Source: an uncultured Lachnospiraceae bacterium
GTDB lineage: Bacteria; Bacillota; Clostridia; Lachnospirales; Lachnospiraceae
DNA length: 64,000 nucleotides
Direction of reading: 5' to 3'
Assembly (NCBI GenBank): GCA_946623875.1
Contig: CAMORO010000001.1
Location: 1 to 64,000 of the forward strand
Shown here: positions 1 through 8,322 of the stretch, one piece after another
Layout: every line of letters begins with the position of its first letter
Numbering within the stretch: position 1 is the first letter of the stretch
Position numbers and translations under genes: made by a program
Notes under the pieces: model-generated
What the model was told of the DNA's origin: nothing
Databases searched by the model: none
The model's input: only the letters and a program-made list of their open reading frames with translations

Positions 1-516
1 CCGGTCATCCATCCCTTCCCTGATCAGCGAATCCCATTCATCTATGATGAACACGATTTTAGTATCTGTACTTCTTACAAGCTTCAATAACCCTTCATTC
101 AGTGTGTTAACATTGGTTATTTCAGGGAATAGATCCATAAGCTCATCCAGCAGGTGTTTATTGATCGTAGCCGGGATATCCGAAAAAGGCTCCTTTAGCT
201 GCTTAGCTGCGGAAACAAAACCGGAAATATCCAGATTTATCACATGATATTTATTAAGGTGCTTCTCATAACTCTCATCTTGCGCAATATCATACCTTGC
301 GAACAGTTCATGAGAATCACAGGTTCTGTCATAGTATGCACACAGCATCTGTGCTGCATAAGATTTTCCGAACCGGCGGGGTCTGCTGATACAGGTCAGC
401 TTTTGCTTTGTTCCTATCGTAGCATTGATAAGGCTGATCATTCCAGTCTTATCCACATAATCAGACCGGAGTATTTCTGCAAATCCACTGTTACCCGGGT
501 TCAAATAGGTACCCAT
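1..516 (-). CDS. AAA-ATPase-like protein, N-terminal part (cut by window edge)
   Basis: The minus strand is open from an ATG at 516 to the window edge (172 codons without a stop), with a strong AGGAAAGGAG ribosome binding site just upstream. The translation starts MGTYLNPGNSGF and carries the P-loop variant RPRRFGKSYAAQML and a Walker B-like stretch IVFIIDEWDSL. This pairing is typical of the AAA-ATPase-like family that usually ends in a PD-(D/E)XK nuclease-like domain and is multicopy in Lachnospiraceae. The C-terminal half lies outside the window, so the nuclease part is not seen. Cellular role is unknown; the family is sometimes discussed in connection with mobile or defence functions, which is not shown here. 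Confidence 0.8.
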   Translation of the reverse strand, partial: MGTYLNPGNSGFAEILRSDYVDKTGMISLINATIGTKQKLTCISRPRRFGKSYAAQMLCAYYDRTCDSHELFARYDIAQDESYEKHLNKYHVINLDISGFVSAAKQLKEPFSDIPATINKHLLDELMDLFPEITNVNTLNEGLLKLVRSTDTKIVFIIDEWDSLIREGMDDR

Positions 517-652
517 TTCTCAGAACTCCTTTCCTGTATCATATCAGATCATCAATTGTATTATACTACCTATACCATATCCAAACAACTCGCAAATATG
601 TTCTTATACACTCAACATACACGCTTTATGAGCATATCCTCAGACTAAGACA

Positions 653-693
653 GGAACAGCCACAGACCCGGTTTGGCGATCTGTGGCTGTTCC
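653..693 (-). terminator. Hairpin downstream of the secreted solenoid gene
   Basis: A 14-bp perfect stem (653-666 pairing with 680-693, 13-nt loop) lies about 60 bases past the stop of the minus-strand gene ending at 752. There is no clean T-run after it on the minus strand, so termination efficiency is uncertain. It also separates that gene from the AAA-ATPase-like gene. Confidence 0.5.
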
Positions 694-751
694 CGTTATC
701 TCAATTATATATCTCTCAATCCTTCTATATCAGGTCAAATGCATATCCCTC

Positions 752-2587
752 TTACACGATCGATGCTCCGAACAACGCCGCAAGCGTAAGGAAATCGATC
801 CCGCCCGCTGCATTCCTTAATGCGTCAAGGTCTACCCCTGCCGGAATGGTTACCTTATATATAACACCATCATACACATAGGTAACAGTAACAGCTACAT
901 CCGGCCTTTCCTTAAGAGCGTCTACAACCTCCTTGCTTATGCCTGTCCATCTTGAGGTTGTTATCAATACAGTACCGCCCGGTGCTGCTGATACAATCTG
1001 CTGTACCGCTGTCGCGTTGAATACCTCATAGCTTTCATCAGCGGGGTCTGCTGCTGTCTGCTCTGTCGGAGGCTGTTCCGTTTCGGACTGTACTGACGAT
1101 GCATCTACTATCTCAACATTCACTATCACATCCTGAGAATTCGCCACCTGCTGCTGGTCGCCCTGATTATCCTGCTGTCCCGGCTGCTGTCCGCCCGCCT
1201 TGTCAAGCTCTACAGAGAATATCACACCACCGCCTTTGGGAACTATGGCATAATAATTGCCATTTCCGTCTACCTTCACCGCTGTCTGTTTGCCTGAATC
1301 ACTGTAGGCAGCCTTAATGCTGTAGCCGTCTGCAAGGGCAACCCTCATCGTTACCATCTCGCCTTCCCTGGCTGTATCCTTGCCTGCGCTTAAGGTCGCG
1401 CCCTCTGAGGGCTGGTCAACCTTGATTATATACTGCACCTTGCTTCCGAAGGTTTTGTTTTCTGTCAGAATCGGACAAGAGTCATCATCGTATCCTGTAA
1501 CGCTTGAAAAAATGCCTGCTTCTCCAGGTTCAATCTTCCATACTGTAAGATTGATACTATCCTCCGCTGCACCTTCACCAAGAACTACGCTTCCATGTTT
1601 TCCACTAATTGTTCCGCCAACGTAAGCATTTACTGTACCTCCATCAGCATCCAAAATCAGGCCATTTTCTCCGGTAACATTCCCATCAACATGAAGATCT
1701 ATGCTCCCGGAGCTTCTTGCGTCTAAATCTGCACCGCTCCACTCAGTCCAGGTTTTGCCTCCTCCTGATATATTTCCTCCAACCTTTACATTTACCATTC
1801 CTTCTTCTAAAACGAGGACGGAAACACCGTCTGCCTTTGCAGATACATCCCCCTCGACTTCAATGTTTTGTGTTCCGCTATTTATTGTACCCGTCAAAAT
1901 CCCACTCTCATCAGCAGAATTAATACTGCCGCCTATGGATATTGATGATTCTCCATTGGCTTTGACAAATGCTTCAACACCATTGGCTTTGGCAGATGTT
2001 ACATCCCCCTTTATCTTTACTTCCGATTTACCGTCTGCATCTATTTGTGAACTAAGCTCATTATTCAAACTGCCCTCAACTGTGAGGTCAGCTGTCCCAC
2101 CTACAGAAGTTTCTATAATCGCACCAAAATTATTTTCGGATTGTGAGGCGTTTACATCCCCATGTACCGTAACCTCAGAAGAACCGTTATATTCGCTCTT
2201 AATCTCCACGCCATTGGAAACGGATTTTATCTCGCCTGTTTCAACTATGCTTCTGCTGTTTCCGCCCGTGCTTTCCACATAAAGAGCTCTTTTATTTACA
2301 ACTGAAGCTGAAGTAATATTCCCTATCGTCACCTCAGCGATCTTGCCCTTAGTGGATTCAACATGCGCAGCGGCCAGAGTGTCAGTTACTTCATAATCAT
2401 TATATACATCGCCATACTCTGCATCATGAATATCAAAATTGTTCCCATCTCCATCATAAGTCCTCTGATCTACCTCCGTAACAGCGACCGGATCCGCAAA
2501 CACCGGTGCCGGAGCAAAGGTCAGAGCCATAGCAACCGACAGTCCCACTCCCATACATCTCTTAGCAGCATTCCCCAATCTCATCAT
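752..2587 (-). CDS. Secreted protein with beta-solenoid-like repeats
   Basis: A 611-residue exported protein of unknown function. I start it at 2587 (MMRLGNAAKR) because an AAGGAGG site lies 10 bases upstream and a clean signal peptide follows, with cleavage probably after FAPAPVFA. Longer in-frame starts would bury the signal. Residues about 60-350 contain degenerate repeats of roughly 30 residues in which V-x-GDV or I-x-GSI strands alternate with Gly/Ala-rich turns, the look of a right-handed beta-solenoid. A segment near 400-470 resembles a surface-protein domain (GATLSAGKDTAREGEMVTMR). A Gln/Asp-rich linker and a roughly 90-residue C-terminal module ending FLTLAALFGASIV follow. No LPXTG motif or clear C-terminal anchor is visible. 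It could be a cell-surface adhesin or glycan-binding protein. Confidence 0.75.
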   Translation of the reverse strand: MMRLGNAAKRCMGVGLSVAMALTFAPAPVFADPVAVTEVDQRTYDGDGNNFDIHDAEYGDVYNDYEVTDTLAAAHVESTKGKIAEVTIGNITSASVVNKRALYVESTGGNSRSIVETGEIKSVSNGVEIKSEYNGSSEVTVHGDVNASQSENNFGAIIETSVGGTADLTVEGSLNNELSSQIDADGKSEVKIKGDVTSAKANGVEAFVKANGESSISIGGSINSADESGILTGTINSGTQNIEVEGDVSAKADGVSVLVLEEGMVNVKVGGNISGGGKTWTEWSGADLDARSSGSIDLHVDGNVTGENGLILDADGGTVNAYVGGTISGKHGSVVLGEGAAEDSINLTVWKIEPGEAGIFSSVTGYDDDSCPILTENKTFGSKVQYIIKVDQPSEGATLSAGKDTAREGEMVTMRVALADGYSIKAAYSDSGKQTAVKVDGNGNYYAIVPKGGGVIFSVELDKAGGQQPGQQDNQGDQQQVANSQDVIVNVEIVDASSVQSETEQPPTEQTAADPADESYEVFNATAVQQIVSAAPGGTVLITTSRWTGISKEVVDALKERPDVAVTVTYVYDGVIYKVTIPAGVDLDALRNAAGGIDFLTLAALFGASIV

Positions 2588-2675
2588 CAATACAATACCT
2601 CCTTGTCTCTTATTTCCTCTTTTGCTCCGTACAACACTTAAAATGTTATGGAACAAAACGTCACATATATAGCAA

Positions 2676-2703
2676 ATTGTATATCACTCCCCCCTCACGT
2701 CAA
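2676..2703 (-). promoter_or_regulatory. Predicted promoter of the secreted solenoid gene
   Basis: On the minus strand TTGACG (2698-2703) and TACAAT (2676-2681) are separated by 16 bases. This places the start near 2669 and gives an 80-base leader before the AAGGAGG site. Confidence 0.55.
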
Positions 2704-2835
2704 GTGCCATCTTTGTGCCAAACCCCTCAAACCCGCATAAATACGGTATTTCTGTCGCATGATTTTTATTAATTTCTTTTCATGATTTGTTGTCCATTTA
2801 GGTCAATATTCTCTCTATGTTTTTTCTTATATAGC

Positions 2836-2844
2836 TGTTATAAT
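2836..2844 (+). promoter_or_regulatory. Extended -10 placing the start on the ATG at 2851
   Basis: TGTTATAAT (TG at 2836-2837, TATAAT at 2839-2844) is a perfect extended -10 element. Seven bases beyond its end is the A of the ATG at 2851. There is no convincing -35 and no Shine-Dalgarno sequence before the ATG, so a leaderless transcript is the simplest reading. Confidence 0.5.
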
Positions 2845-2850
2845 GTTGCT

Positions 2851-4374
2851 ATGCAGACCAAAACAATCATCAGCAAAAAGCACATAATGCTCTCTGTCCT
2901 GTTCGCGATATATATGTCCGAGTACATGATCTCGCTTATCATTATGGATCAGAGCGCTTACGGACTCTCAGGCGCGGGGAGTATTCTCCACTATCTTAAG
3001 ATGCCCGGCATTGCGGCAGGCTTCCTCCTGTTCCCGTTAAGCAGAGGCCATGATGCCGATATACGTTCGGGACGTATGCTCATGCTTGTTTCAAACATTG
3101 TATACATTGCGGGAATGGCCGCCCTGACGGGGATCTTTTTTACTGTCGGCTTGCCTCTCTACATTATTTCATGTGTGGTCAGCCTGATCTCCCTGGGCTT
3201 CCTTGGCGGCGCAGTATACTATTATTTCGCAATGGGTTTTGTCAATCATCCGTACATAGGGCGTCTGTCGGGAGCAGGCGGTGCAGCAGCCTTCCTCATA
3301 CAGATGGCCTCGCAGTACCTTATCCCCGCCGAGGCAGCAATGCTGATCCTTCTCTTTGCAGGATTCGCTTTCACGGCCTATGTTACGCTCTTCTCAAGGG
3401 AAAGGTTTGACTGGATGTTTGATGAGCCGCTTGAATATGCCAAAAAGGGTGACCCGAGGCTTCCCGTCCCCGCTGTCATCGCTGCCGGTACAGCAGCCAT
3501 GCTGCTCCTGTATATGATCTGCGGCTTTACCGATACGGTCATTATATCAATGAATTTTGCCGGAGATATGTCTATGTATGCATGGCCGAGGCTATTCGGC
3601 GCAGCAGGATACCTGGTCGGAGGTTTCCTTGCAGACTTAGGGCGCAGGCGCTGGCTGCCGCTGGCTGCGCTGTGCATGACCTTGCTGTGCATTCCCCTGC
3701 CCTTTATGATGAGGGAAGGCTACATTATTACAGCTACCTGTCTCTACTATATTATAGTCGTTGCACAGATCGTGTTCCTTAATGTTTTCTTCTGGGAGCT
3801 TGCCCCCAAAACCTCCCGCCCGCAGCTGATGGCAGGCATGAGCAGGGTATTAAGCTGTCTGTCCGTGGTTATTCTTCCACTGTTTTCCTATATTCCCGTC
3901 ATGGCCGATATTATGATAGAGGTGATATTTGCTACCGCCTCGATCATTTTCTTTGTCTTAGGCGGATACATTCCGGCAATCGGTTCTGTAGCCATAGTGG
4001 GGACAGCCGCTAATAATAACAGGCTCACGGATAAGGATGTCCTGCCGGATAAGGATCAGGCAATAACTGAGGCTGTAAGAGAGGGCAGCTTTGATCCCTT
4101 TGATGATTTCGCATATAAGCACGGACTTACACCGCGTGAAAAGGACTTCCTCGTACTCCTTATAGAGAGTGACGACGAAGTCCAGATCATCGCTTCCAAT
4201 ATGAACATAAGCGTCCGTACCGCATACCGCCATATAAAAAGCATATATGAGAAGACAGGTACCGAGACAAGATATGGGCTCATGCGGTATTATTACGAGT
4301 CAGGGCAGGGTAACCCTGTTCTCTCTTCTTCCAGGGCAGACAGCTTCTGCGATACTTCTCCCCGGACTGTGTGA
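2851..4374 (+). CDS. LuxR-type regulator with a 12-TM MFS-like N-terminal domain
   Basis: A 507-residue protein starting MQTKTIISKKH. The first ~400 residues are a polytopic membrane domain with about 12 hydrophobic segments arranged like a major facilitator. The C-terminal ~65 residues form a LuxR/GerE helix-turn-helix (HGLTPREKDFLVLL, then NISVRTAYRHIKSIYEKTG). Fusions of this type are known in Clostridia and Eggerthellaceae and are thought to be membrane-bound one-component sensors, though ligands are mostly unknown. An ATG at 2782 is in frame but would add a segment without an RBS. The gene is divergent from the secreted solenoid protein, which makes that gene a plausible target. It ends 161 bases from the convergent sugar operon, with a shared hairpin between. 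Confidence 0.82.
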   Translation: MQTKTIISKKHIMLSVLFAIYMSEYMISLIIMDQSAYGLSGAGSILHYLKMPGIAAGFLLFPLSRGHDADIRSGRMLMLVSNIVYIAGMAALTGIFFTVGLPLYIISCVVSLISLGFLGGAVYYYFAMGFVNHPYIGRLSGAGGAAAFLIQMASQYLIPAEAAMLILLFAGFAFTAYVTLFSRERFDWMFDEPLEYAKKGDPRLPVPAVIAAGTAAMLLLYMICGFTDTVIISMNFAGDMSMYAWPRLFGAAGYLVGGFLADLGRRRWLPLAALCMTLLCIPLPFMMREGYIITATCLYYIIVVAQIVFLNVFFWELAPKTSRPQLMAGMSRVLSCLSVVILPLFSYIPVMADIMIEVIFATASIIFFVLGGYIPAIGSVAIVGTAANNNRLTDKDVLPDKDQAITEAVREGSFDPFDDFAYKHGLTPREKDFLVLLIESDDEVQIIASNMNISVRTAYRHIKSIYEKTGTETRYGLMRYYYESGQGNPVLSSSRADSFCDTSPRTV

Positions 4375-4444
4375 AAATATCTCATTCCGAAGGCATATAT
4401 TCAGTCCCTGCTGCTCCTTCTGCCCATTATCCTCATACCATAAA

Positions 4445-4470
4445 ACAGCCCGGGATCTCTCCCGGGCTGT
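4445..4470. terminator. Bidirectional terminator between convergent genes
   Basis: An 11-bp GC-rich stem (ACAGCCCGGGA, loop TCTC) lies between the stop of the LuxR-type gene (4374) and the stop of the binding-protein gene (4536). On the minus strand it is followed by TTTTATGG, a good intrinsic terminator for the sugar operon. Confidence 0.8.
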
Positions 4471-4535
4471 AAATTGTATATCTTTCAATTGTTCAGTGAG
4501 TTATTTCTCATCTGTCATTTCATTCCGCAAAGGAA

Positions 4536-6131
4536 TTACTTCTTCCATGCATCATACTGCTTCTGGAACTCAGCAAGGATGTCCTGATATCCTGCTTCGT
4601 CAAGAGCTGCCTGATATGCTTCGATGGTTGACTCAACGTCAGCAGAAGCGATACCGCCGTTCTCAAGAGCAAATCCGTATTCCTCGAATACGTTCTGGCA
4701 TGCTGTGAAGGCTGCCTCAACAGGTGTCTTGTCGAAACGGAAACCTGCTGCGGGTGATATCTCTGCACCGCCGTTGAAATCAGTGTACAGAGAAGCCTTG
4801 TCTGCAGGCTCGTTGTCAAGAGGTGTTACGATAGTAGCCGAAGCTGACTCCCACATAGAATGGTTGTACTTTTCAGAAGTCTGGGTAACCTGACCCTTAT
4901 CATTGTATGTGAAGTCCTCGCCTTCGATACCGAAGGTGTAGATATCAGCAAGCTTGCTGTCTGTGTAAAGAAGTCCAAGGAAATCTATACAAGCCTGTGC
5001 CTGCTCGGGTGTTGAATTAGCTGTTACACAGTAGCATGAACCAAGTGCTGATGTTGAATGTGCCCATCTCTTGGTATAAGGCTGTAATGCGATAGGCTGG
5101 TTGTAACGGCTCTCAGCTTCCATGTTAACCGGAAGATCTGTCCACCATGTTACTGCCCAATCCTGTGACTGTGTTGTTGTATCGTTTGTTGTCTTGGTTA
5201 CATCATCCTCTGAGAGATATCCCTTCTCAGCCCACTCAGCCATAAGTGTACAGAACTCAAGGTACTCAGGTGTTGTAATGGTATCAACCACTTCATTTGT
5301 CTTCTTGTCTACAGCAACCCAGTTAGATGTGCTGTCTGCTGTGAAGAAATCGAAGTTATCAATGTACCATCTGTAGAACATTGCTGTCTTCTGTGTAAGG
5401 TAAGGGTACTTAAGTCCTTTATTCTTAGCATCTTCAAGCATGGGCTCAAGATCCTTAAGGCTCTTAACGGAACTTATATCCCATCCGAACTCATCAACAA
5501 GCTCCTTACGGAAGATGAAGTCATATCCTTCAACATTGTCCTTGTATACGGGTACGAAATAGTTCTTGCCGTCGTACTTGGTTGCTTCCCACTGTCCTTC
5601 GTCCATTGAGTTGTAAAGATCGGTTCCCTTAAGAAGATCTGTAAGATCGTAAACCGCATTCTTCGGAACAAGGTCATTGGTACCGATAGTTGCCTCCCAT
5701 GAAGCTGTCCACAGAAGGTTGATCTCGTTGTTTGCAAGTGCAAGGTTAGCCTTCTCCTGATATTCACCTGATCCGATATCCGTCATGGTGACATGTACGT
5801 TGATCTTGTCTGCGATATAGTCATTGATCGCATCCTCAACCTTCTTGTCCTGCGCTGTGTCAGGATTTGCAAGGTTGAATGTACATCTGTACAGATTGAT
5901 GTTAACCTTTCCGTCTGCTGTTGTAGCTTCTGCTGCGCCCGCATCTGCTGTGTCTGCTGCAGCCTCATCACCTGCGTCACCTGCGTCACCTGCATCGGCT
6001 GTATCTGCGGGTGCTGCTGCACCTGCATCTGGCGGAGCTGCTGCCGGCTGTCCGCCACATGCTGCAAGACCTAATGCCATTGTTGCTGCGAGTGCTGTTG
6101 CCAGTACTCTTTTGATTACTCTGTTTTTCAT
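4536..6131 (-). CDS. Extracellular sugar-binding lipoprotein (ABC transporter, LplA/YtcQ type)
   Basis: A 531-residue solute-binding protein of the carbohydrate uptake type. The signal ends in a lipobox with the lipidated cysteine at residue 25 (GLAACGG). An unusually long Ala/Asp-rich low-complexity linker (about residues 26-67, repeating AGDAGDAGDE-like units) follows before the folded domain starts NLYRCTFNLAN. Length and motifs fit the large binding proteins paired with LplB/LplC-type permeases. An AAGGGAGG site precedes the ATG. It is the last gene of a three-gene unit with the two permeases upstream; no ATPase gene is present, so a shared MsmK-like ATPase elsewhere is expected. Substrate is unproven, but the neighbouring GH31 enzyme suggests an alpha-xylose- or alpha-glucose-containing oligosaccharide. 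Confidence 0.88.
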   Translation of the reverse strand: MKNRVIKRVLATALAATMALGLAACGGQPAAAPPDAGAAAPADTADAGDAGDAGDEAAADTADAGAAEATTADGKVNINLYRCTFNLANPDTAQDKKVEDAINDYIADKINVHVTMTDIGSGEYQEKANLALANNEINLLWTASWEATIGTNDLVPKNAVYDLTDLLKGTDLYNSMDEGQWEATKYDGKNYFVPVYKDNVEGYDFIFRKELVDEFGWDISSVKSLKDLEPMLEDAKNKGLKYPYLTQKTAMFYRWYIDNFDFFTADSTSNWVAVDKKTNEVVDTITTPEYLEFCTLMAEWAEKGYLSEDDVTKTTNDTTTQSQDWAVTWWTDLPVNMEAESRYNQPIALQPYTKRWAHSTSALGSCYCVTANSTPEQAQACIDFLGLLYTDSKLADIYTFGIEGEDFTYNDKGQVTQTSEKYNHSMWESASATIVTPLDNEPADKASLYTDFNGGAEISPAAGFRFDKTPVEAAFTACQNVFEEYGFALENGGIASADVESTIEAYQAALDEAGYQDILAEFQKQYDAWKK

Positions 6132-6157
6132 TTTTTACCTCCCTTAATTCTTTGTTT

Positions 6158-7084
6158 CTATCCCTTAACCGATCCAACAGTAAGACCCTTAACGAAGTAC
6201 TTCTGGAAGAACGGATAAACGATCATTATAGGTCCGATAACGACAATAACCGTCGCCATTGTTGCCGAGTACTGAGGTATGCTTCCTCCCATAGCCGCCC
6301 TTACCGAAGCAGGTACGTTGGAGTTGTTGAGAAGGAATTCAATACTCTTCTGTATATTTACAAGAAGCAGCTGAAGCGGCTTCTTACTGTCCGAAGTAAT
6401 GTACAGTAATGCATTCTGCCAGTCATTCCAGTAGGCTGTTGCCATCATGAAACCTACGGCTGCGAGCGAAGGTTTAAGAAGCGGAAGTGTTATACCGAAG
6501 AATGTGTAATACTCACCAGCTCCGTCTATCTTGGCTGCTTCCATAAGCTCACCGGGAATGCTGTTGACTATGTATGTCCTTAAGATGATGACATTCATGG
6601 TCGAAACCATAAGAGGAAGTACCAGCAGCGCGTAACTGTCCTTTAAGTTGTAATACGAAGTAAATACTATATAACCCGCAAGCTGACCTCCGGTGAAAAG
6701 CATGGGGATAAGAAGATATACCGAAAGGAACTTGGCAAGCCTGAAACCCGGCCGGCTGATCGCATAAGCGAACATACTCATTATAAGAAGTCCGAGCAGT
6801 GTTCCGACAACTGTAACTCCTATCGTTACCGCATATGATCTCATGAGCTGTGTACCGTATCTCAATACGGCATTCATTCCTGCCATAGACCATTTCTCGG
6901 GGAAGAAGCTGAAACCGTTCTTCGCTATTGCCTTCTCATCCGTAAACGCCGCTATGAATACCAGCACAACGGGAAGTGCACAGAATAATGTATATAACAA
7001 CAGGAAAAACCCAAGTATGTATTGTCCGACTCCCTTTTTTTCTCTTCTTGATGGAGCTAAATCAGCATCGTATCCTCTTGCCAT
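6158..7084 (-). CDS. Carbohydrate ABC transporter permease (LplC/YtcP type)
   Basis: A 308-residue inner-membrane permease with about six hydrophobic segments. It has the EAA loop MEAAKIDGAGEYYTFFGI, followed by LPLLKPSLAAVGF, which contacts the ATPase subunit. The N-terminus is a short cytoplasmic tail (MARGYDADLAPSRREKKG) before the first helix, typical of the second permease of the CUT1 'other' subgroup. A GGAGG site precedes the start. It lies between the LplB-type permease and the binding lipoprotein, 26 bases from the latter, so the three are almost certainly one transcript. It should form the heterodimeric channel with the 7177-8082 product. Confidence 0.92.
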   Translation of the reverse strand: MARGYDADLAPSRREKKGVGQYILGFFLLLYTLFCALPVVLVFIAAFTDEKAIAKNGFSFFPEKWSMAGMNAVLRYGTQLMRSYAVTIGVTVVGTLLGLLIMSMFAYAISRPGFRLAKFLSVYLLIPMLFTGGQLAGYIVFTSYYNLKDSYALLVLPLMVSTMNVIILRTYIVNSIPGELMEAAKIDGAGEYYTFFGITLPLLKPSLAAVGFMMATAYWNDWQNALLYITSDSKKPLQLLLVNIQKSIEFLLNNSNVPASVRAAMGGSIPQYSATMATVIVVIGPIMIVYPFFQKYFVKGLTVGSVKG

Positions 7085-7176
7085 TGTATTACCTCCGATT
7101 TATTAATCATTGTTTCGAATAATCATTAAGAAGCACAAAAACCGTCTTCACATCACCTTAATATCAACTGTCCCGG

Positions 7177-8082
7177 TCAGAACAGAGCATTCTCGGGCTC
7201 AATCCTTTTAACCATCCAGTTCGCAAACAGCATCAGGAACAGACCGACAACAGACTGGAAGAACGAAGTCGCCGCCGTAAATCCGAAATTGGAGTTCTTA
7301 AAGATCGCATTCAAAACATACGAGTCGATAACCTGCGTTGTATCATACAACTGTCCGCTGTTTCTTGTAACCTGATAGAAAAGACCGGTATCGGATCTCA
7401 TGATACTGCCGACCGAAAGAAGAAGCATTACGGTGATCATCGGAATAAGTGAAGGCAGGGTTATATGCCATATCTGCTGCCACTTGTTGGCTCCGTCGAT
7501 CTCGGCCGCTTCATACAGGGCCGTGTCTATTCCGGCCAATACCGACATATACAGGACCGAACCGTATCCGACGCTGTTCCACATCTTAACGATGGTAAGT
7601 ATGATGGGCCATAAGTCCTTCCTTGTATAAAACCTTACACCCATGTTGAAGGTATTGTTAAGGATACCGGTATCGGTACTGATAAAAGCATATACTATGA
7701 ACTGAACTGCCGCATATGAAATGAAAACAGGAATGATCATTATCGTCTGCATTGTCTTGGCAGCCCTTTTAAATACGAACTGATCAATGGCAATGGCAAG
7801 AACAACATTGAGGAAGGTTCCGAGTGCCGTGAAGATAACATAATACATAATAGTGTTCTTGGTCATGGAAATGAACGTCTTCTTGGATGCCATCAGGAAC
7901 TTGAAATTGTCAAGTCCGCACCAGGGACTCTTCCATATTCCGAGTGAGAAATTGTAATCCTTAAATGCCATCACAAGTCCGGCCATCGGCACATACATAA
8001 TAAAGAATAAAACCAGTACTACAGGCAGTGCCATTACAACATGCGCTCTGTGCTTCCATGTGTTCTTCAGGAAATCCTTCAT
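7177..8082 (-). CDS. Carbohydrate ABC transporter permease (LplB/YtePlike type)
   Basis: A 301-residue permease, first gene of the sugar-uptake operon. Six hydrophobic segments are visible, with the EAA motif YEAAEIDGANKWQQIWHI and the following LPSLIPMITVMLLL. The N-terminal helix VVLVLFFIMYVPMAGLVMAF and length match LplB/YteP proteins. The start at 8082 has AAGAGGTGA upstream. The 240-base region in front holds a candidate -10 (TATACT, 8137-8142) overlapping a LacI-type operator. The same operator type precedes the GH31 gene, which ties transport and hydrolysis to one regulator. No ATPase gene accompanies the permeases. Confidence 0.92.
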   Translation of the reverse strand: MKDFLKNTWKHRAHVVMALPVVLVLFFIMYVPMAGLVMAFKDYNFSLGIWKSPWCGLDNFKFLMASKKTFISMTKNTIMYYVIFTALGTFLNVVLAIAIDQFVFKRAAKTMQTIMIIPVFISYAAVQFIVYAFISTDTGILNNTFNMGVRFYTRKDLWPIILTIVKMWNSVGYGSVLYMSVLAGIDTALYEAAEIDGANKWQQIWHITLPSLIPMITVMLLLSVGSIMRSDTGLFYQVTRNSGQLYDTTQVIDSYVLNAIFKNSNFGFTAATSFFQSVVGLFLMLFANWMVKRIEPENALF

Positions 8083-8120
8083 AGCTTGTCACCTCTTATG
8101 ATTTTTAAGAAATTTCTCAA

Positions 8121-8142
8121 CTTAAACGATTACGTAAGTATA
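8121..8142 (-). promoter_or_regulatory. Candidate LacI-type operator and -10 of the sugar-uptake operon
   Basis: CTTAAACGATTACG (8121-8134, plus-strand reading) has the central CG and flanking CTTAA/TTA arms of LacI-family operators. A minus-strand TATACT (8137-8142) puts the start near 8130, inside the operator. The -35 is not convincing. A 12-base core TAATCGTTTAAG is identical (on the opposite strand) to the site at 10697-10710. Confidence 0.5.
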
Positions 8143-8322
8143 ATACACCTTTTTTTTTTCAATGGCAACACTTATAATCACTTTCCATAACCAAAATAAC
8201 TAATTTTGGCTAAATCATCTAACTTTTACTCATTATATTTATTAAAATTTACCTGATTACTGTCATCCAAATCTTTTAAATGCCGTTTTTGGAACTTCAA
8301 TAACTGATTTACAGACATCTGT

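Noticed and set aside
1701-2282. 193-codon plus-strand open frame opposite the solenoid gene
   Set aside because: It is the antisense shadow of a repetitive low-complexity coding region, without an RBS or recognisable domain.
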